This document shows, in pieces, positions 49,464-58,217 of a DNA stretch of 64,000 nt. Numbering within the stretch: position 1 is the stretch's first letter; every line of letters starts with the position of its first letter. The stretch lies in NCBI GenBank assembly GCA_001464385.1, contig LNFB01000191.1, positions 1 to 64,000 on the forward strand. Direction: 5' to 3'. The DNA is from Deltaproteobacteria bacterium Ga0077550. Lineage in GTDB: Bacteria > Myxococcota_A > Polyangia > Nannocystales > Nannocystaceae. The notes beneath the pieces were generated by a model. The model made no database searches. It was not told where the DNA came from and saw nothing but the letters and a program-made list of their open reading frames with translations. Made by a program: the position numbers and the translations under genes.

Positions 49464-50243
49464 ATGACGCAGCTCCACCACACCTTCCACGCCACCGCGT
49501 TCGAGCAGAACTTCTCGCTCAAGTCGCTGGCGGAGCACTACCCCACGGCGCGCCTGTCCGCCCAGGAGGCGAGCGTCGACATCTTCGGCGGCGGCACGAT
49601 GTTCCTGTACCCGTTCGGCGCGGTGGTGTTCCACCAGTCGGATCCGGCGCGACGCGACGCCGAGCTGGCGAGGCTGCGCTCGTTCTTCCCCGAGCTCCGG
49701 GTCAAGGTCGCGGGCGAGGAGCACACCGTGCTCGAGGATCCCGGCGGCGTCACCGGGGTCACCCACGGCACGCTGACGATCGTCCAGATGACGGCGAAGC
49801 GGGCCTCGGTGATCGCGCTGACCGTCGCGCAGAGCGCCGCGATGGAGTACTACGAGCACCTCGTCGAGGAGCTCGGCGCACGCACGAACGTCCTCGTCGT
49901 CCGCCTGCGCGAGACCGGTCGAGTCCCGTTCCGCACCCGCGCCCTGCACCGCTTCATCGGCGAGTCGATCGAGGTGCGCAGCGAGGTCCTCTCGGTGCTC
50001 CACCTCCTCGACAAGCCGGACGCGACCTGGGACGACCCGGCCATGGACGCGATCTACGAGGACCTGCAGGACCAGTTCGATCTCGAGGACCGCTTCGCGG
50101 CGCTCGAGTCCAAGCTGCGGATCGTGCAGGAGGCCCTCGAGCTGGTCCTCGACACCGCCCGCGACCATCGGCTCGTGCTCCTCGAGGTCTCCGTGGTGGC
50201 GCTGTTCGTCCTCGAGATCGTCCTGGGTCTCGTGCGCCACTGA
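49464..50243 (+). CDS. RMD1/YagE family protein (DUF155)
   Basis: A 259-residue protein with FGGGTMFLYPFGAVVFHQ near 40-57, matching RMD1-family proteins known from yeast to bacteria, and AQSAAMEYYEHLVEE near 125. The C-terminal 30 residues form a hydrophobic helix (LEVSVVALFVLEIVLGLV) that would anchor the protein in the membrane, as in the family. In yeast, relatives act in mitochondria and in sporulation; the bacterial role is not known. It starts 35 bp after the PhoD gene and is likely to be cotranscribed with it. Confidence 0.88.
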   Translation: MTQLHHTFHATAFEQNFSLKSLAEHYPTARLSAQEASVDIFGGGTMFLYPFGAVVFHQSDPARRDAELARLRSFFPELRVKVAGEEHTVLEDPGGVTGVTHGTLTIVQMTAKRASVIALTVAQSAAMEYYEHLVEELGARTNVLVVRLRETGRVPFRTRALHRFIGESIEVRSEVLSVLHLLDKPDATWDDPAMDAIYEDLQDQFDLEDRFAALESKLRIVQEALELVLDTARDHRLVLLEVSVVALFVLEIVLGLVRH

Positions 50244-50258
50244 CCGGCGCGACGCGCC

Positions 50259-50735
50259 TCAGCGCTCGGACAGATCGTCGACCGCGATGTCGAGCCACGT
50301 GTCGTCGACGCGCGGCGGCTCGCGGTCGAGCAGGCGGCATCGGGCCTCGTGGCAGAGCTGGCGCCACGAGGCGTGCACGGACCGCAGCGGGGCCTCGCGG
50401 CCGTGCTCGACGGCGAACGCCCGCGACGGCTCGTCGAGGATCGCCCACACCGCGGGGGCGCCGTGCAGGGCGCCGTGGCGCGCGTGCACGACCTCGCCAG
50501 CGAGCAGCCAGATCTCCCGCGCGGTCCCGTCGTCGCGCCACACCGCGCGCAGCGGCACCGGCGTCGCCATGCTCAGGGCGAGCAGCTCACCGAGGGACCG
50601 AACGGACGTGGGGGCGTGGACATGCGTGGCGTGATCCATGTCGACGAGGATGACCCGGCCGTTTGCCGCGACGATGACGCCCGCGCGAAGCGTCGGCGTC
50701 GCTCCGGTGACGTTCGCGCGTTCGCCTCGCACCAC
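50259..50735 (-). CDS. DUF4388-like protein (PatA/GspE-N-type domain)
   Basis: About 158 residues from GTG 50735, or 126 from the internal ATG at 50639; the frame is open further, so the start is uncertain. The core SLGELLALSMATPVPLRAVW, then TAREIWLLAGEVVHARHGALHG...AVWAIL, is close to DUF4388 domains, which usually read expression helix, strand, GxVxHAxxG, helix, and occur in myxobacterial signalling and motility proteins. An acidic or aromatic helix ends it. It lies downstream (34 bp) of a membrane-anchored gene on the same strand and converges on the RMD1 gene. Confidence 0.7.
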   Translation of the reverse strand: MVRGERANVTGATPTLRAGVIVAANGRVILVDMDHATHVHAPTSVRSLGELLALSMATPVPLRAVWRDDGTAREIWLLAGEVVHARHGALHGAPAVWAILDEPSRAFAVEHGREAPLRSVHASWRQLCHEARCRLLDREPPRVDDTWLDIAVDDLSER

Positions 50736-50769
50736 ACGTGCACGCCGCGTCGAGGGAGGAGGGGACCGC

Positions 50770-51411
50770 TCATCCCCCGTCCGGCATCGGGTCGTCGCCC
50801 GCCCGCACCGTGCCGTGCGTCCCGTCGGCGCACTCGACCTCGAGGCGCTCGAGCCCCACCGGGACGCCCAGCAGTCGCCGCGCGACCAGCCGACCTGCCG
50901 TGACGCGACACCGCGCGGCGCCACCCTGGGCGTCGATCGTCGCCCAGACCGCGGGGCGATCGTCGCGGTCGAGCGTGATCGCCAGGTGACGTCGGACATC
51001 CCCCGAGACCAGGGAGATCCGCCACGACCGCGGCTCGGGCTGCACGTGCTCCACGTCGACGTGGCGCCGCACGCCCTTGCCGAAGCGGCTGCGCGCATCA
51101 CCGGCGCCGGTGTCGACCCAGCCCATGCGGACGTCGACCAGCGTCCCGCTCGCGACCCACGCGTCGATGACGATCGCGTAGTCGTCGTTCGGGTGGAACG
51201 GCTGCTCGATGCGGACGAGCTCGTGGTGCACCGCGTCGACCGGGACGCCCGCACCACCGGGCAGCGGCCGCACGCCCGTGTGGTCGGCGGTGGGGGGACG
51301 CGGTTGCGGCCCATCGACCCCGCACGCGAGCGGCCCGACGACGACGACGGCGACGGCGATGGCGACGGCGGCGGCGACGGCGACGGCGACGACGGCGAGA
51401 CGAGACGGCAT
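50770..51411 (-). CDS. Membrane-anchored protein of unknown function
   Basis: A 213-residue protein (ATG 51411). Residues about 5-28 form a hydrophobic N-terminal segment made almost only of Val and Ala (AVVAVAVAAAVAIAVAVVVV), encoded by a simple hexamer-like repeat, ending PLAC, which could be a lipobox. The remaining 180 residues are beta-rich with Asp, Arg and Val, no family recognised. The gene is 34 bp upstream of the DUF4388-like gene and divergent (133 bp) from the second PhoD gene. Confidence 0.65.
   Translation of the reverse strand: MPSRLAVVAVAVAAAVAIAVAVVVVGPLACGVDGPQPRPPTADHTGVRPLPGGAGVPVDAVHHELVRIEQPFHPNDDYAIVIDAWVASGTLVDVRMGWVDTGAGDARSRFGKGVRRHVDVEHVQPEPRSWRISLVSGDVRRHLAITLDRDDRPAVWATIDAQGGAARCRVTAGRLVARRLLGVPVGLERLEVECADGTHGTVRAGDDPMPDGG
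51337..51398. repeat. GACGGC-type simple repeat encoding a Val/Ala helix
   Basis: About 60 bp of GACGAC/GACGGC/GGCGAC units, read on the minus strand as alternating GTC and GCC codons (Val-Ala). It encodes the N-terminal hydrophobic segment of the 50770-51411 protein. Trinucleotide slippage can change helix length without frame loss. Confidence 0.75.
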
Positions 51412-51544
51412 CGACTCCGATGGTGCCGCGGCTCCGACACACCTGTGTGTCGGGACGCAGTCCGCCGCGGACGAGACGCGTGACGCGACTGGCCCCTGCT
51501 TGTCACCGCCGTCGTGACCGGGGTCCCGTACGCTGCGCGTCCAG

Positions 51545-53083
51545 ATGCACCGCCGCCGGTTCCTCGAGCTCGTCGGTACTGCCGCCGCGACATCGGCGTG
51601 CCGACCCGATGCCACGGTCGCCCCGCACCACGTCGAGCGCGCAGCCGTCCGCTCGCCCTTCGCCCACGGCATCGCCAGCGGCGATCCGACCCAGGACGGC
51701 GTGGTCCTCTGGACGCGCGTCGAGGCCGACGGTGCCGAGGAGCTGGACGTCGACTGGGTCGTCAGCCTGCGACCCGATCTCTCCGATCCCGTGGCGCGCG
51801 GTCGCGGCGTCGCGACGATCGAGCGCGACCACACGATCAAGATCGACGTCCGCGGCCTCGCGCCGGGCCGGTCCTACTACTACGGGTTCGAAGCGCAGGG
51901 CGTCGGCTCGCCCGTCGGTCGCACGCGGACGCTGCCCGCCGGTTCCCCCGCGCAGGCCCTGCTCGCGGTGGTCTCCTGCGCCAACCTCCCCCGCGGTCAC
52001 TTCAACGCCTACGGCGCGATCGCGGCACGTGACGACGTCGAGCTCGTCGTGCACCTCGGCGACTACCTCTACGAGTACGCCAACGGCCGCTCGGGCGACG
52101 GGACCGCGATGGGACGCGTCCCCGACCCCGCCGACCGCGAGTGCACGACGCTCGACGACTACCGGCGGCGCCATGCCTGCTACAAGCGCGATGCCCAGCT
52201 GATGGCGATGCACGCCCGGCACCCGATGATCGCCGTGTGGGACGATCACGAGATCGTCAACAACACGTGGATCGGCGGCGCCGAGAACCACCAGCCCGAC
52301 GAGGGCGCCTTCGCCGTGCGTCGCCAGGCAGCGATCCAGGCCTGGCGCGAGTGGATGCCGGTCCGCGACGTCACCGGCACAGCGCCGATCGAGATCCACC
52401 GGAGCTTCCGGTTCGGCGACCTGCTCGAACTCTTCATGCTCGACACCCGCATCGTCGGGCGCGACCGACAGCTGCCCCGCGACGACTGGGCCACGCTCAC
52501 CAGCCGCGGCCGCTCGCTGCTCGGTCCGACGCAGGAGCGCTGGTTGCTCGACGGCCTGCGCCGCAGCGTCGACGACGGCGTCGCGTGGCGCACCCTCGGA
52601 CAACAGGTGTTGATGACGCAGGTCCGCGACGCCGATGGACTCCCGCGCAACACGGACATGTGGGACGGCTACCCGGCGGCGCGCGACCGCATCCTCGGGT
52701 TCCTCCAGGACCTCGCGATCCCGGACGTCGTCGTGCTGACGGGGGACATCCACAGCAGCTGGGCCACGGTGCTGCACCGCGACCCCTTCGCGGCCGCGCC
52801 GGGCCCGGTGTTGGCGGTCGAGTTGACCGCACCCGCGGTCAGCTCCCCGCCGCCCGCCGAGCCACCCGACCTCGCGGCACTGCACGCGGCGCACCCCCAC
52901 ATCCGCTGGGTCGACGTCCGCCACCGCGGATACCTGACCGTGCGCTACGACAGCCGCGAGGCGACCGCGACGTGGCACCACACCGACGACGTCGCGCGCG
53001 CGCACCTCGAGCTGCCGGCGCGCAAGGCGTTCCGCATCCCGCGTGGCCGGCCCGACCTCGTCGAGATCGACCCGCCGGCCTGA
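51545..53083 (+). CDS. phoD: PhoD-like phosphodiesterase/alkaline phosphatase, Tat lipoprotein (second copy)
   Basis: A 512-residue paralogue of the enzyme at 47782-49428. The N-terminus HRRRFLELVGTAAATSAC is a Tat motif with a lipobox. The beta domain (FAHGIASGDPTQDGVVLWTRV) and metallophosphoesterase motifs VVHLGDYLYEY, VWDDHEIVNN, GGAENH and LTGDIHSSW are all present, so it should be active. Compared with the first copy it lacks the long Asp/Gly linker after the lipobox and is shorter. Two copies so close together suggest duplication and perhaps different substrates. It converges on the gene at 53091 with 7 bp between stops. Confidence 0.94.
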   Translation: MHRRRFLELVGTAAATSACRPDATVAPHHVERAAVRSPFAHGIASGDPTQDGVVLWTRVEADGAEELDVDWVVSLRPDLSDPVARGRGVATIERDHTIKIDVRGLAPGRSYYYGFEAQGVGSPVGRTRTLPAGSPAQALLAVVSCANLPRGHFNAYGAIAARDDVELVVHLGDYLYEYANGRSGDGTAMGRVPDPADRECTTLDDYRRRHACYKRDAQLMAMHARHPMIAVWDDHEIVNNTWIGGAENHQPDEGAFAVRRQAAIQAWREWMPVRDVTGTAPIEIHRSFRFGDLLELFMLDTRIVGRDRQLPRDDWATLTSRGRSLLGPTQERWLLDGLRRSVDDGVAWRTLGQQVLMTQVRDADGLPRNTDMWDGYPAARDRILGFLQDLAIPDVVVLTGDIHSSWATVLHRDPFAAAPGPVLAVELTAPAVSSPPPAEPPDLAALHAAHPHIRWVDVRHRGYLTVRYDSREATATWHHTDDVARAHLELPARKAFRIPRGRPDLVEIDPPA

Positions 53084-53090
53084 TCGACGA

Positions 53091-54149
53091 TCAGCGCCGC
53101 GTCATCGCGGGGCCTGCGACGTGCGGGTCGACGCGCTGGTCGACGTAGTAGATCGTCGGCGTGCACCGCCGGTCGGACCGCGCCGGCAGACAGCTGCCCC
53201 GCCAGAAGTCGCGCGGGGCGGCCCAGATCCGAAGACCGCGGGGCGTCGGCTCGACGCTCAGCCCCTCGTGGAACACGCCGCGGATCGGCATCGCCGCGGG
53301 GCGCCAGTCCATCGTGCCCACCTCGAGGACGCGCATCTGCGCCGTGCCGAAGCCCATCAGCCGCCACACGTCGAGCCGGTGCTTGCGACCGCCGAAGAGG
53401 AACACGTCGCCGCGGCGATCGACCAGCGCGGCCACGCCCTGATAGCGCCGCCATCCGGGGCCTGCGGCGTCGACCCCCGCCTGGGCGAAGACCAGCGACG
53501 CATCGCACGTCGCGCTGCCGGGCTCGACCCCGTCGATGCGCCAGACCAGCAGCTCGGTGTAGCTGATCCCGATCGCGAAGATGGCGTCCTTCGTCGCGAC
53601 CAACGCGGTCGCCGCGATGCCGCCCTCGCGGGGGTTGTCGATCGCGCACACCACCGCGCCGTCGCCATCGCGGAGCTCGAGACGCGAGGCCCGGTGACGG
53701 CCGCGGAGATCCATGGGTTCGTGGCCGATCGGCACCAGGAGCTCGCCGGCCCGGGCACCCACGCCCACGAGGCCCTGGCCGACGGCCGCGTGCGGCCAGC
53801 GACGATCGTGCAGGCGCACCCCCTTGCCGACCTCGGCGTGCTCGACACCCCCGGCGTCGCGATCGTAGATCTGAAGCCACCCCACCCCGCGGCGGCGATC
53901 GACGCACGAGGTCAGCAGCTTCGCGTCCGACACCGAGATCGCCTGCGTATGGCAGTTGCGATCGACGTGGGGCGCCGAGAAGCCGACCCTTCGGATCCGC
54001 CGCGTCATCCCCGGATCCACGAGCGCGCGCCGCAGCTGCGCCTCACTCCCCTCGAAGCGCGCGCCGGCGTACGCGGCCGCATCGATCCGCGTCGTCGCGG
54101 CTGGGTCGCCCACGGCCAACGCCGCCCACGCGAGTCCGGCCGCGATCAC
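53091..54149 (-). CDS. Secreted protein of unknown function
   Basis: A 352-residue exported protein. GTG 54149 is well supported because it overlaps the stop of the upstream gene as GTGA. A signal peptide (IAAGLAWAALAVG) precedes a mature domain with repeated short hydrophobic strands separated by charged turns (VGWLQIYDRD, GELLVPIGHE, AATALVATKDAIFAIG, YTELLVWRID, DVFLFGG), a pattern that looks like a beta-propeller. A few Cys could form disulfides. I recognise no family and no catalytic residues. It is coupled to the small gene at 54146-54460. Confidence 0.75.
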   Translation of the reverse strand: MIAAGLAWAALAVGDPAATTRIDAAAYAGARFEGSEAQLRRALVDPGMTRRIRRVGFSAPHVDRNCHTQAISVSDAKLLTSCVDRRRGVGWLQIYDRDAGGVEHAEVGKGVRLHDRRWPHAAVGQGLVGVGARAGELLVPIGHEPMDLRGRHRASRLELRDGDGAVVCAIDNPREGGIAATALVATKDAIFAIGISYTELLVWRIDGVEPGSATCDASLVFAQAGVDAAGPGWRRYQGVAALVDRRGDVFLFGGRKHRLDVWRLMGFGTAQMRVLEVGTMDWRPAAMPIRGVFHEGLSVEPTPRGLRIWAAPRDFWRGSCLPARSDRRCTPTIYYVDQRVDPHVAGPAMTRR

Positions 54150-54460
54150 TTGGAGGCCTCCACGCCGGCCCGCACGCCGGCCCTCGGCGGGACGCCGAAG
54201 TACGCGACGATCTTGATCCCCGCGCGACTCCACCACGGGCGTAGCCGCACGACCAAGAACTCGCGCTTGGCATACGGGCCCGAGGGCAGCCGAGCGCCGA
54301 ATCGCAGCCCCAGCAGCAGCGCCGCCGACCTGGTGTACAGCGCCTCGGCGAGCCGTCGACGGAGCGCCGGGGGCGACTCGAGCTCGACGGACGCGTGGAC
54401 CGGGGCGATCCGCTCCTCGAGCTCGGCGGCACGAACGACAGAGACGACGGGTGCGACCAC
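54146..54460 (-). CDS. Small protein of unknown function
   Basis: A 104-residue basic protein with no signal peptide. Its middle has ALRRRLAEALYTRSAALLLGLRF, an amphipathic helix, then strands EFLVVRLRPW and IKIVAYFGVPP. No family recognised. Its stop overlaps the GTG start of the downstream secreted protein, so they are likely coexpressed. The 122 bp upstream, to the end of the flippase gene, hold no gene. Confidence 0.65.
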   Translation of the reverse strand: MVAPVVSVVRAAELEERIAPVHASVELESPPALRRRLAEALYTRSAALLLGLRFGARLPSGPYAKREFLVVRLRPWWSRAGIKIVAYFGVPPRAGVRAGVEASK

Positions 54461-54582
54461 GCGAGCGACTCTACGGATCGTGCGTCACGGTTCGTGGCCG
54501 CGCGCGTGAGAACATCCCAACGCCGCGACGACGACGACGACTCGATGCGGTGGCGATCGCGTCTCGCCGGGATCACGCGAGG

Positions 54583-56118
54583 TCACCGGCGATCGACGGC
54601 GCGGTCGCGTAGCGGACGAAGCGACAACCACCGCGCGAGGTACCGCCAGTGATCGCGATCGAGGTCGCCGGCCCGTGTCGCCAGCGCTGCGAAGCCGACA
54701 CCGACGACGGCCGTGGTGACGATCAGGCCGCGGAGAGGCGACGGATCGAAGACGTGGTCGAGGGCAGCCGCCACCGCCCCGGGGATCGCCGCCCACGACA
54801 CCAGCCGCGCGTACGTGCCGAGCGGGAACGTGCGGCCCAGCGCGACCCCGGCGGCACGCGCGATCCGCCAGCAGTAGACGCCGGCCGCCGGCACGAACGC
54901 GATCACGGCAGCGATCGCGGCCCCCGTCGGTCCGAGCCACGCCGTGAGCGGCAGCGCGATCGCGACGCTCGCGGCGAGGCCGAACGACGCCGCGAGCAGC
55001 ACGTCCCGCGGGCGACCGGCGGCGACCAGCACCACGCCGAACGCAGCGACGCGGGCCATCGTCAGCACCGTGTAGCAGCGGAACACCGGCACCGCCGGGA
55101 GGTAGCGCGCGGTGAAGAGCAGCTCGACCACCGACGGCGCGGCGACGAGGAACACCATCGACACCGGGACGACGACCAGCGCGACATCGTGGATCGACGC
55201 GCGCCACAGCTCGACCGCGGCCCGGCCGCGTCCGGCCGAGAACAGCTCGCGCATCGGGGCGGCCGTCGCGGTGCCGACCGCGTACGGGATGTTGACGATG
55301 AAGGGGATCTGCCACGCACCGACCTGGTACTCCGCGAACGCCTCGACGCTGAACCACGCCAGCACGAGGTGGCGATCGAGACGCGCCGCGATGGCCCCCG
55401 CGATGTCCGTCAACCCCAGGGGCAGTGCACGGCGCAGCGTCGTCCAGCCGCTGGGCCAGCCGCTCGAGGTGATCGGCCCAGGCTCCCCCGCCGTGGTCGC
55501 CGGACGCTCGACGCCGCGGTAGAGCTGCGCGAGCGACCACGGCAGCGCGAGCCAGACCACCGCGGCGCCGAGCGTTCCGCACGCGGCGACGCCCCACAGG
55601 GGCGCGCCGAGGGCCACCGGCACCAGCGTTGCGGCGCTCGAGACGATCGACTTGCCGATCGCCAGCCTCGCGCCGGTCGCCGCGCGCCCCTCGATCACGA
55701 GGAGGTTCGGCAGCGCCCGCAGCGGCAGGTCGAACAACGGCAGCGGCGCCAGCCACAGCCACACGGCGGTGTCCTCGGGCGCGGCGCCGCGGTGCTCGCC
55801 CGCGAGGGCGAACGCCACGAAGCCGACCCCGACGACGGCCCCCAGCGTGTGCAGCACCCGGAGGTGCGTCGACGCGATCGCTCGACGCACCTCGATCGGC
55901 TGGCCCGGCAGCGCCATCAACAGCAGCGCTGGCAGGCCCGCCGTCGCGACGATCGCGACGGTCTGACACACCACGAGCATCCCGGCGAGCACGCCGACCT
56001 CGGCCTTCCCGAGCAGGCGAACGACGACGAGCATGACGGCCGCCTCGGCGATCATCGACAGCGCACGGCCGAGCAGGAGCGCGCCGGCATCGTCGGCGGC
56101 GCGCCGACGATCGGTCAT
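54583..56118 (-). CDS. Polysaccharide/lipid-oligosaccharide flippase (Wzx/MATE-like)
   Basis: A 511-residue membrane protein with about twelve to fourteen helices, opening LLLGRALSMIAEAAVMLVVVRLLGKAEVG, the usual start of Wzx/RfbX-type flippases of the MOP superfamily. It moves undecaprenol-linked sugar units across the inner membrane. ATG 56118 overlaps the stop of the upstream glycosyltransferase as ATGA. It is the last gene of the leftward operon that starts beyond 64000; the linked glycosyltransferases would build its substrate. It ends before a 122-bp gap. Confidence 0.9.
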   Translation of the reverse strand: MTDRRRAADDAGALLLGRALSMIAEAAVMLVVVRLLGKAEVGVLAGMLVVCQTVAIVATAGLPALLLMALPGQPIEVRRAIASTHLRVLHTLGAVVGVGFVAFALAGEHRGAAPEDTAVWLWLAPLPLFDLPLRALPNLLVIEGRAATGARLAIGKSIVSSAATLVPVALGAPLWGVAACGTLGAAVVWLALPWSLAQLYRGVERPATTAGEPGPITSSGWPSGWTTLRRALPLGLTDIAGAIAARLDRHLVLAWFSVEAFAEYQVGAWQIPFIVNIPYAVGTATAAPMRELFSAGRGRAAVELWRASIHDVALVVVPVSMVFLVAAPSVVELLFTARYLPAVPVFRCYTVLTMARVAAFGVVLVAAGRPRDVLLAASFGLAASVAIALPLTAWLGPTGAAIAAVIAFVPAAGVYCWRIARAAGVALGRTFPLGTYARLVSWAAIPGAVAAALDHVFDPSPLRGLIVTTAVVGVGFAALATRAGDLDRDHWRYLARWLSLRPLRDRAVDRR

Positions 56119-57209
56119 GCCGCTCTTGCCCCGCGGACGAGCGTCTCGAAGATCCCCCGCAGCTGATCGGCGTGGGCGGCCCACGTGTACGTCTGCCGCA
56201 CCGCCGCGCCGCCGCGCCGCGCCATCGCCCGCGCGAGATCCGGCGCATCGAGGAGCCGGTCGATCGCCTGCGCCAGCGCCCGAGGATCGCCGCTCGGGGT
56301 CAGGCACAGGTGCTCGCCGTGTCGGAACATCGCCTCGAGGTTCGCGGTGCGCACGCTGATCGTGGGGGTCTCGCTGGCGAGGGCCTCGAACACCTTCAGC
56401 GGGTCGAGCACGAACCCGCGGCGTCGCGACAGTGGATGGCGCTCGGGCACGAACGGGGCGACGAACACATCGCTCGCGGCCATGACCGCAGGCATCGCCT
56501 CGTACTCGAGCGCGCCCGTGAACTGGACCCGCGCTCGCGTCCCCGTGGTCTCGCGCTCGAGCGCGGCGCGCTCGGGCCCGTCGCCGACGAGCAGCACGTC
56601 GACATCGGCGTGGACCATCCGCGTCATCGCGGCGAGCAGCACGTCGACGCCGTGCCAGCTGCGGAACGATCCCGCGTACGTCACGACTGGACGCGCGCCC
56701 AGCCCGAAGCGCGCGCGCACGGGCGTCGCGTCGACGCCGGCGTGGAACCGCTCGACGTTGGCACCCCAGGACACCTGGATCGTCTTGGGGCGGTACCGAC
56801 TCGGGACCAGGCCCGGATCGGTCGCGATGATCCGCGACGCCCGGGCCAGCGAGATCGGGCTGACGTGCTCGTCGAGGACCATGCACACCACCGGGGCGCC
56901 GGTGATCAACCCGAGCAGCGCGCCCGTGCCGTACGACGAGCCGCGCTCGTAGATGACGTCGGGGGCGAAGCGTCGAACGCAGCGCAGCGCGGACGCGGCC
57001 GAGAGCGTCGTCATCGCGTGGCGCAGCCCGAACGGGGGCGTGCGGGGCCAGAGCCCGACGTCGACGACCCCCGGCCCGCTCGAGCCGCGGCGGGCGAGCA
57101 GCAGGGTCTGCGCCTCGGCGCCCAGCGCCGCGACCAGCTCGGTGACGTGGGTCGATCCCCCGTGCGTGCCGGGGACATCGATGTTGGTGGCGACGATGAG
57201 GATGCGCAT
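56115..57209 (-). CDS. Glycosyltransferase, GT4 family
   Basis: A 364-residue GT-B enzyme. N-terminal MRILIVATNIDVPGTHGGSTHVTEL is the usual acceptor-side start; VVTYAGSFRSWHGVDVLLAAM and VDVLLVGDGPERAAL are donor-side signatures; a conserved Glu pair lies in FVLDPLKVFEALASETP. Retaining transfer of a sugar from an NDP-sugar in the cytoplasm, adding to the growing glycan. It lies 6 bp after the next gene upstream in the operon and overlaps the flippase by 4 bp. Confidence 0.92.
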   Translation of the reverse strand: MRILIVATNIDVPGTHGGSTHVTELVAALGAEAQTLLLARRGSSGPGVVDVGLWPRTPPFGLRHAMTTLSAASALRCVRRFAPDVIYERGSSYGTGALLGLITGAPVVCMVLDEHVSPISLARASRIIATDPGLVPSRYRPKTIQVSWGANVERFHAGVDATPVRARFGLGARPVVTYAGSFRSWHGVDVLLAAMTRMVHADVDVLLVGDGPERAALERETTGTRARVQFTGALEYEAMPAVMAASDVFVAPFVPERHPLSRRRGFVLDPLKVFEALASETPTISVRTANLEAMFRHGEHLCLTPSGDPRALAQAIDRLLDAPDLARAMARRGGAAVRQTYTWAAHADQLRGIFETLVRGARAA

Positions 57210-57215
57210 GACGCC

Positions 57216-58217
57216 TCAGCCCCGCGCCCCCGCGGCTCGCGGCGAAGGCGTCACCACGGCGCGGGGATCTCGGCCCACGTCGAGCGGGCGGCCCGTGCGG
57301 GCGGCGAAGTCGGCGAGCACCCGCCGCCAACCTGCGCGCGCGATCGCGGGGGTGGCACGCGTCTGCACGAACTCGCGGGGCGCCGGCGGGTGCATCCGCA
57401 TCGCCGCGAGCAAGCGTCCGATCTCCACCGCGGCGTACTCCGGGTCGCGGAACACCCGCTTCGCGTCGAGCAGCCCCACGTCGAGACTCACGTGGCCCGG
57501 GGCCACGTCGCGCGCCAGGCCGACGTCGGTGAAGATGCACGGGAGGTTCATCGCCATCGCCTCGAGGCAGACGATGCTGTTGCCCTCGTAGCGCGACAGG
57601 TGCACGAACGCCGCGGCCGTCCGCAGCCGCTCGGCGACCTCCTCGGGCCGGCACGCCAGCGCCTCGAAGCGCCACTGCGGCAGCACGGCGGCCAGGAAGG
57701 GGATCAGCGCCGCGCCCTTGTGGGGCGAGCGCGCATCGTGGAGCACCAGCCGCGAGCCGCGGTTGTTCAGGCGGCCATCGAACCGCGTCGGATCGACGTG
57801 GTGGTACACCACGTGCTGCGGTGCGTCCCGGCGCGTCGCCGCGAAGGCGTCCGCGATCCAGTGGGCGCACGCGATCCAGACCGTCCGCGCCCGCGCGGCG
57901 GCGAACCACTGCCGCAACGCCATCGCCGCGTCGGTGAGCGTGCGGGTGACCCGGACCTTCTGCCAGGCCACGCCGTGCTGGAACGCCATCAGCGGGAGAT
58001 CGCGGGGCCAGTCGAGGACGGTGTCGTTGTCGCAGATGACCAGCGGTCGCTCCCGCGCGAGCGCCTTCAACCCCCGCTCACCCGACCACGTGAACTCGAC
58101 GTGCTCGAACACGTCGGTCAGGCGCCGCGCGAATGCCTCGACCCCGCCGTGGCGATCGCAGGGATCGTGCCGGCCGTGGTGGACGACCCGCAGGGGGATG
58201 CGCTCGTCGTCGGTCAT
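57216..58217 (-). CDS. Glycosyltransferase-like protein
   Basis: A 333-residue protein; ATG 58217 overlaps the stop of the PHP-glycosyltransferase (ATGA). The N-terminal half (VVHHGRHDPCDRHGGVEAFARRL; VICDNDTVLDWPRDLPLMAFQHG) and the donor-site region (LVLHDARSPHKGAALIPFLAAVL; FVHLSRYEGNSIVCLEAMAMNLP with the E...E pair) point to a GT-B glycosyltransferase of the GT1/GT4 type, with somewhat diverged motifs. It would act between the other glycosyltransferases in assembling the same glycan. Confidence 0.85.
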   Translation of the reverse strand: MTDDERIPLRVVHHGRHDPCDRHGGVEAFARRLTDVFEHVEFTWSGERGLKALARERPLVICDNDTVLDWPRDLPLMAFQHGVAWQKVRVTRTLTDAAMALRQWFAAARARTVWIACAHWIADAFAATRRDAPQHVVYHHVDPTRFDGRLNNRGSRLVLHDARSPHKGAALIPFLAAVLPQWRFEALACRPEEVAERLRTAAAFVHLSRYEGNSIVCLEAMAMNLPCIFTDVGLARDVAPGHVSLDVGLLDAKRVFRDPEYAAVEIGRLLAAMRMHPPAPREFVQTRATPAIARAGWRRVLADFAARTGRPLDVGRDPRAVVTPSPRAAGARG

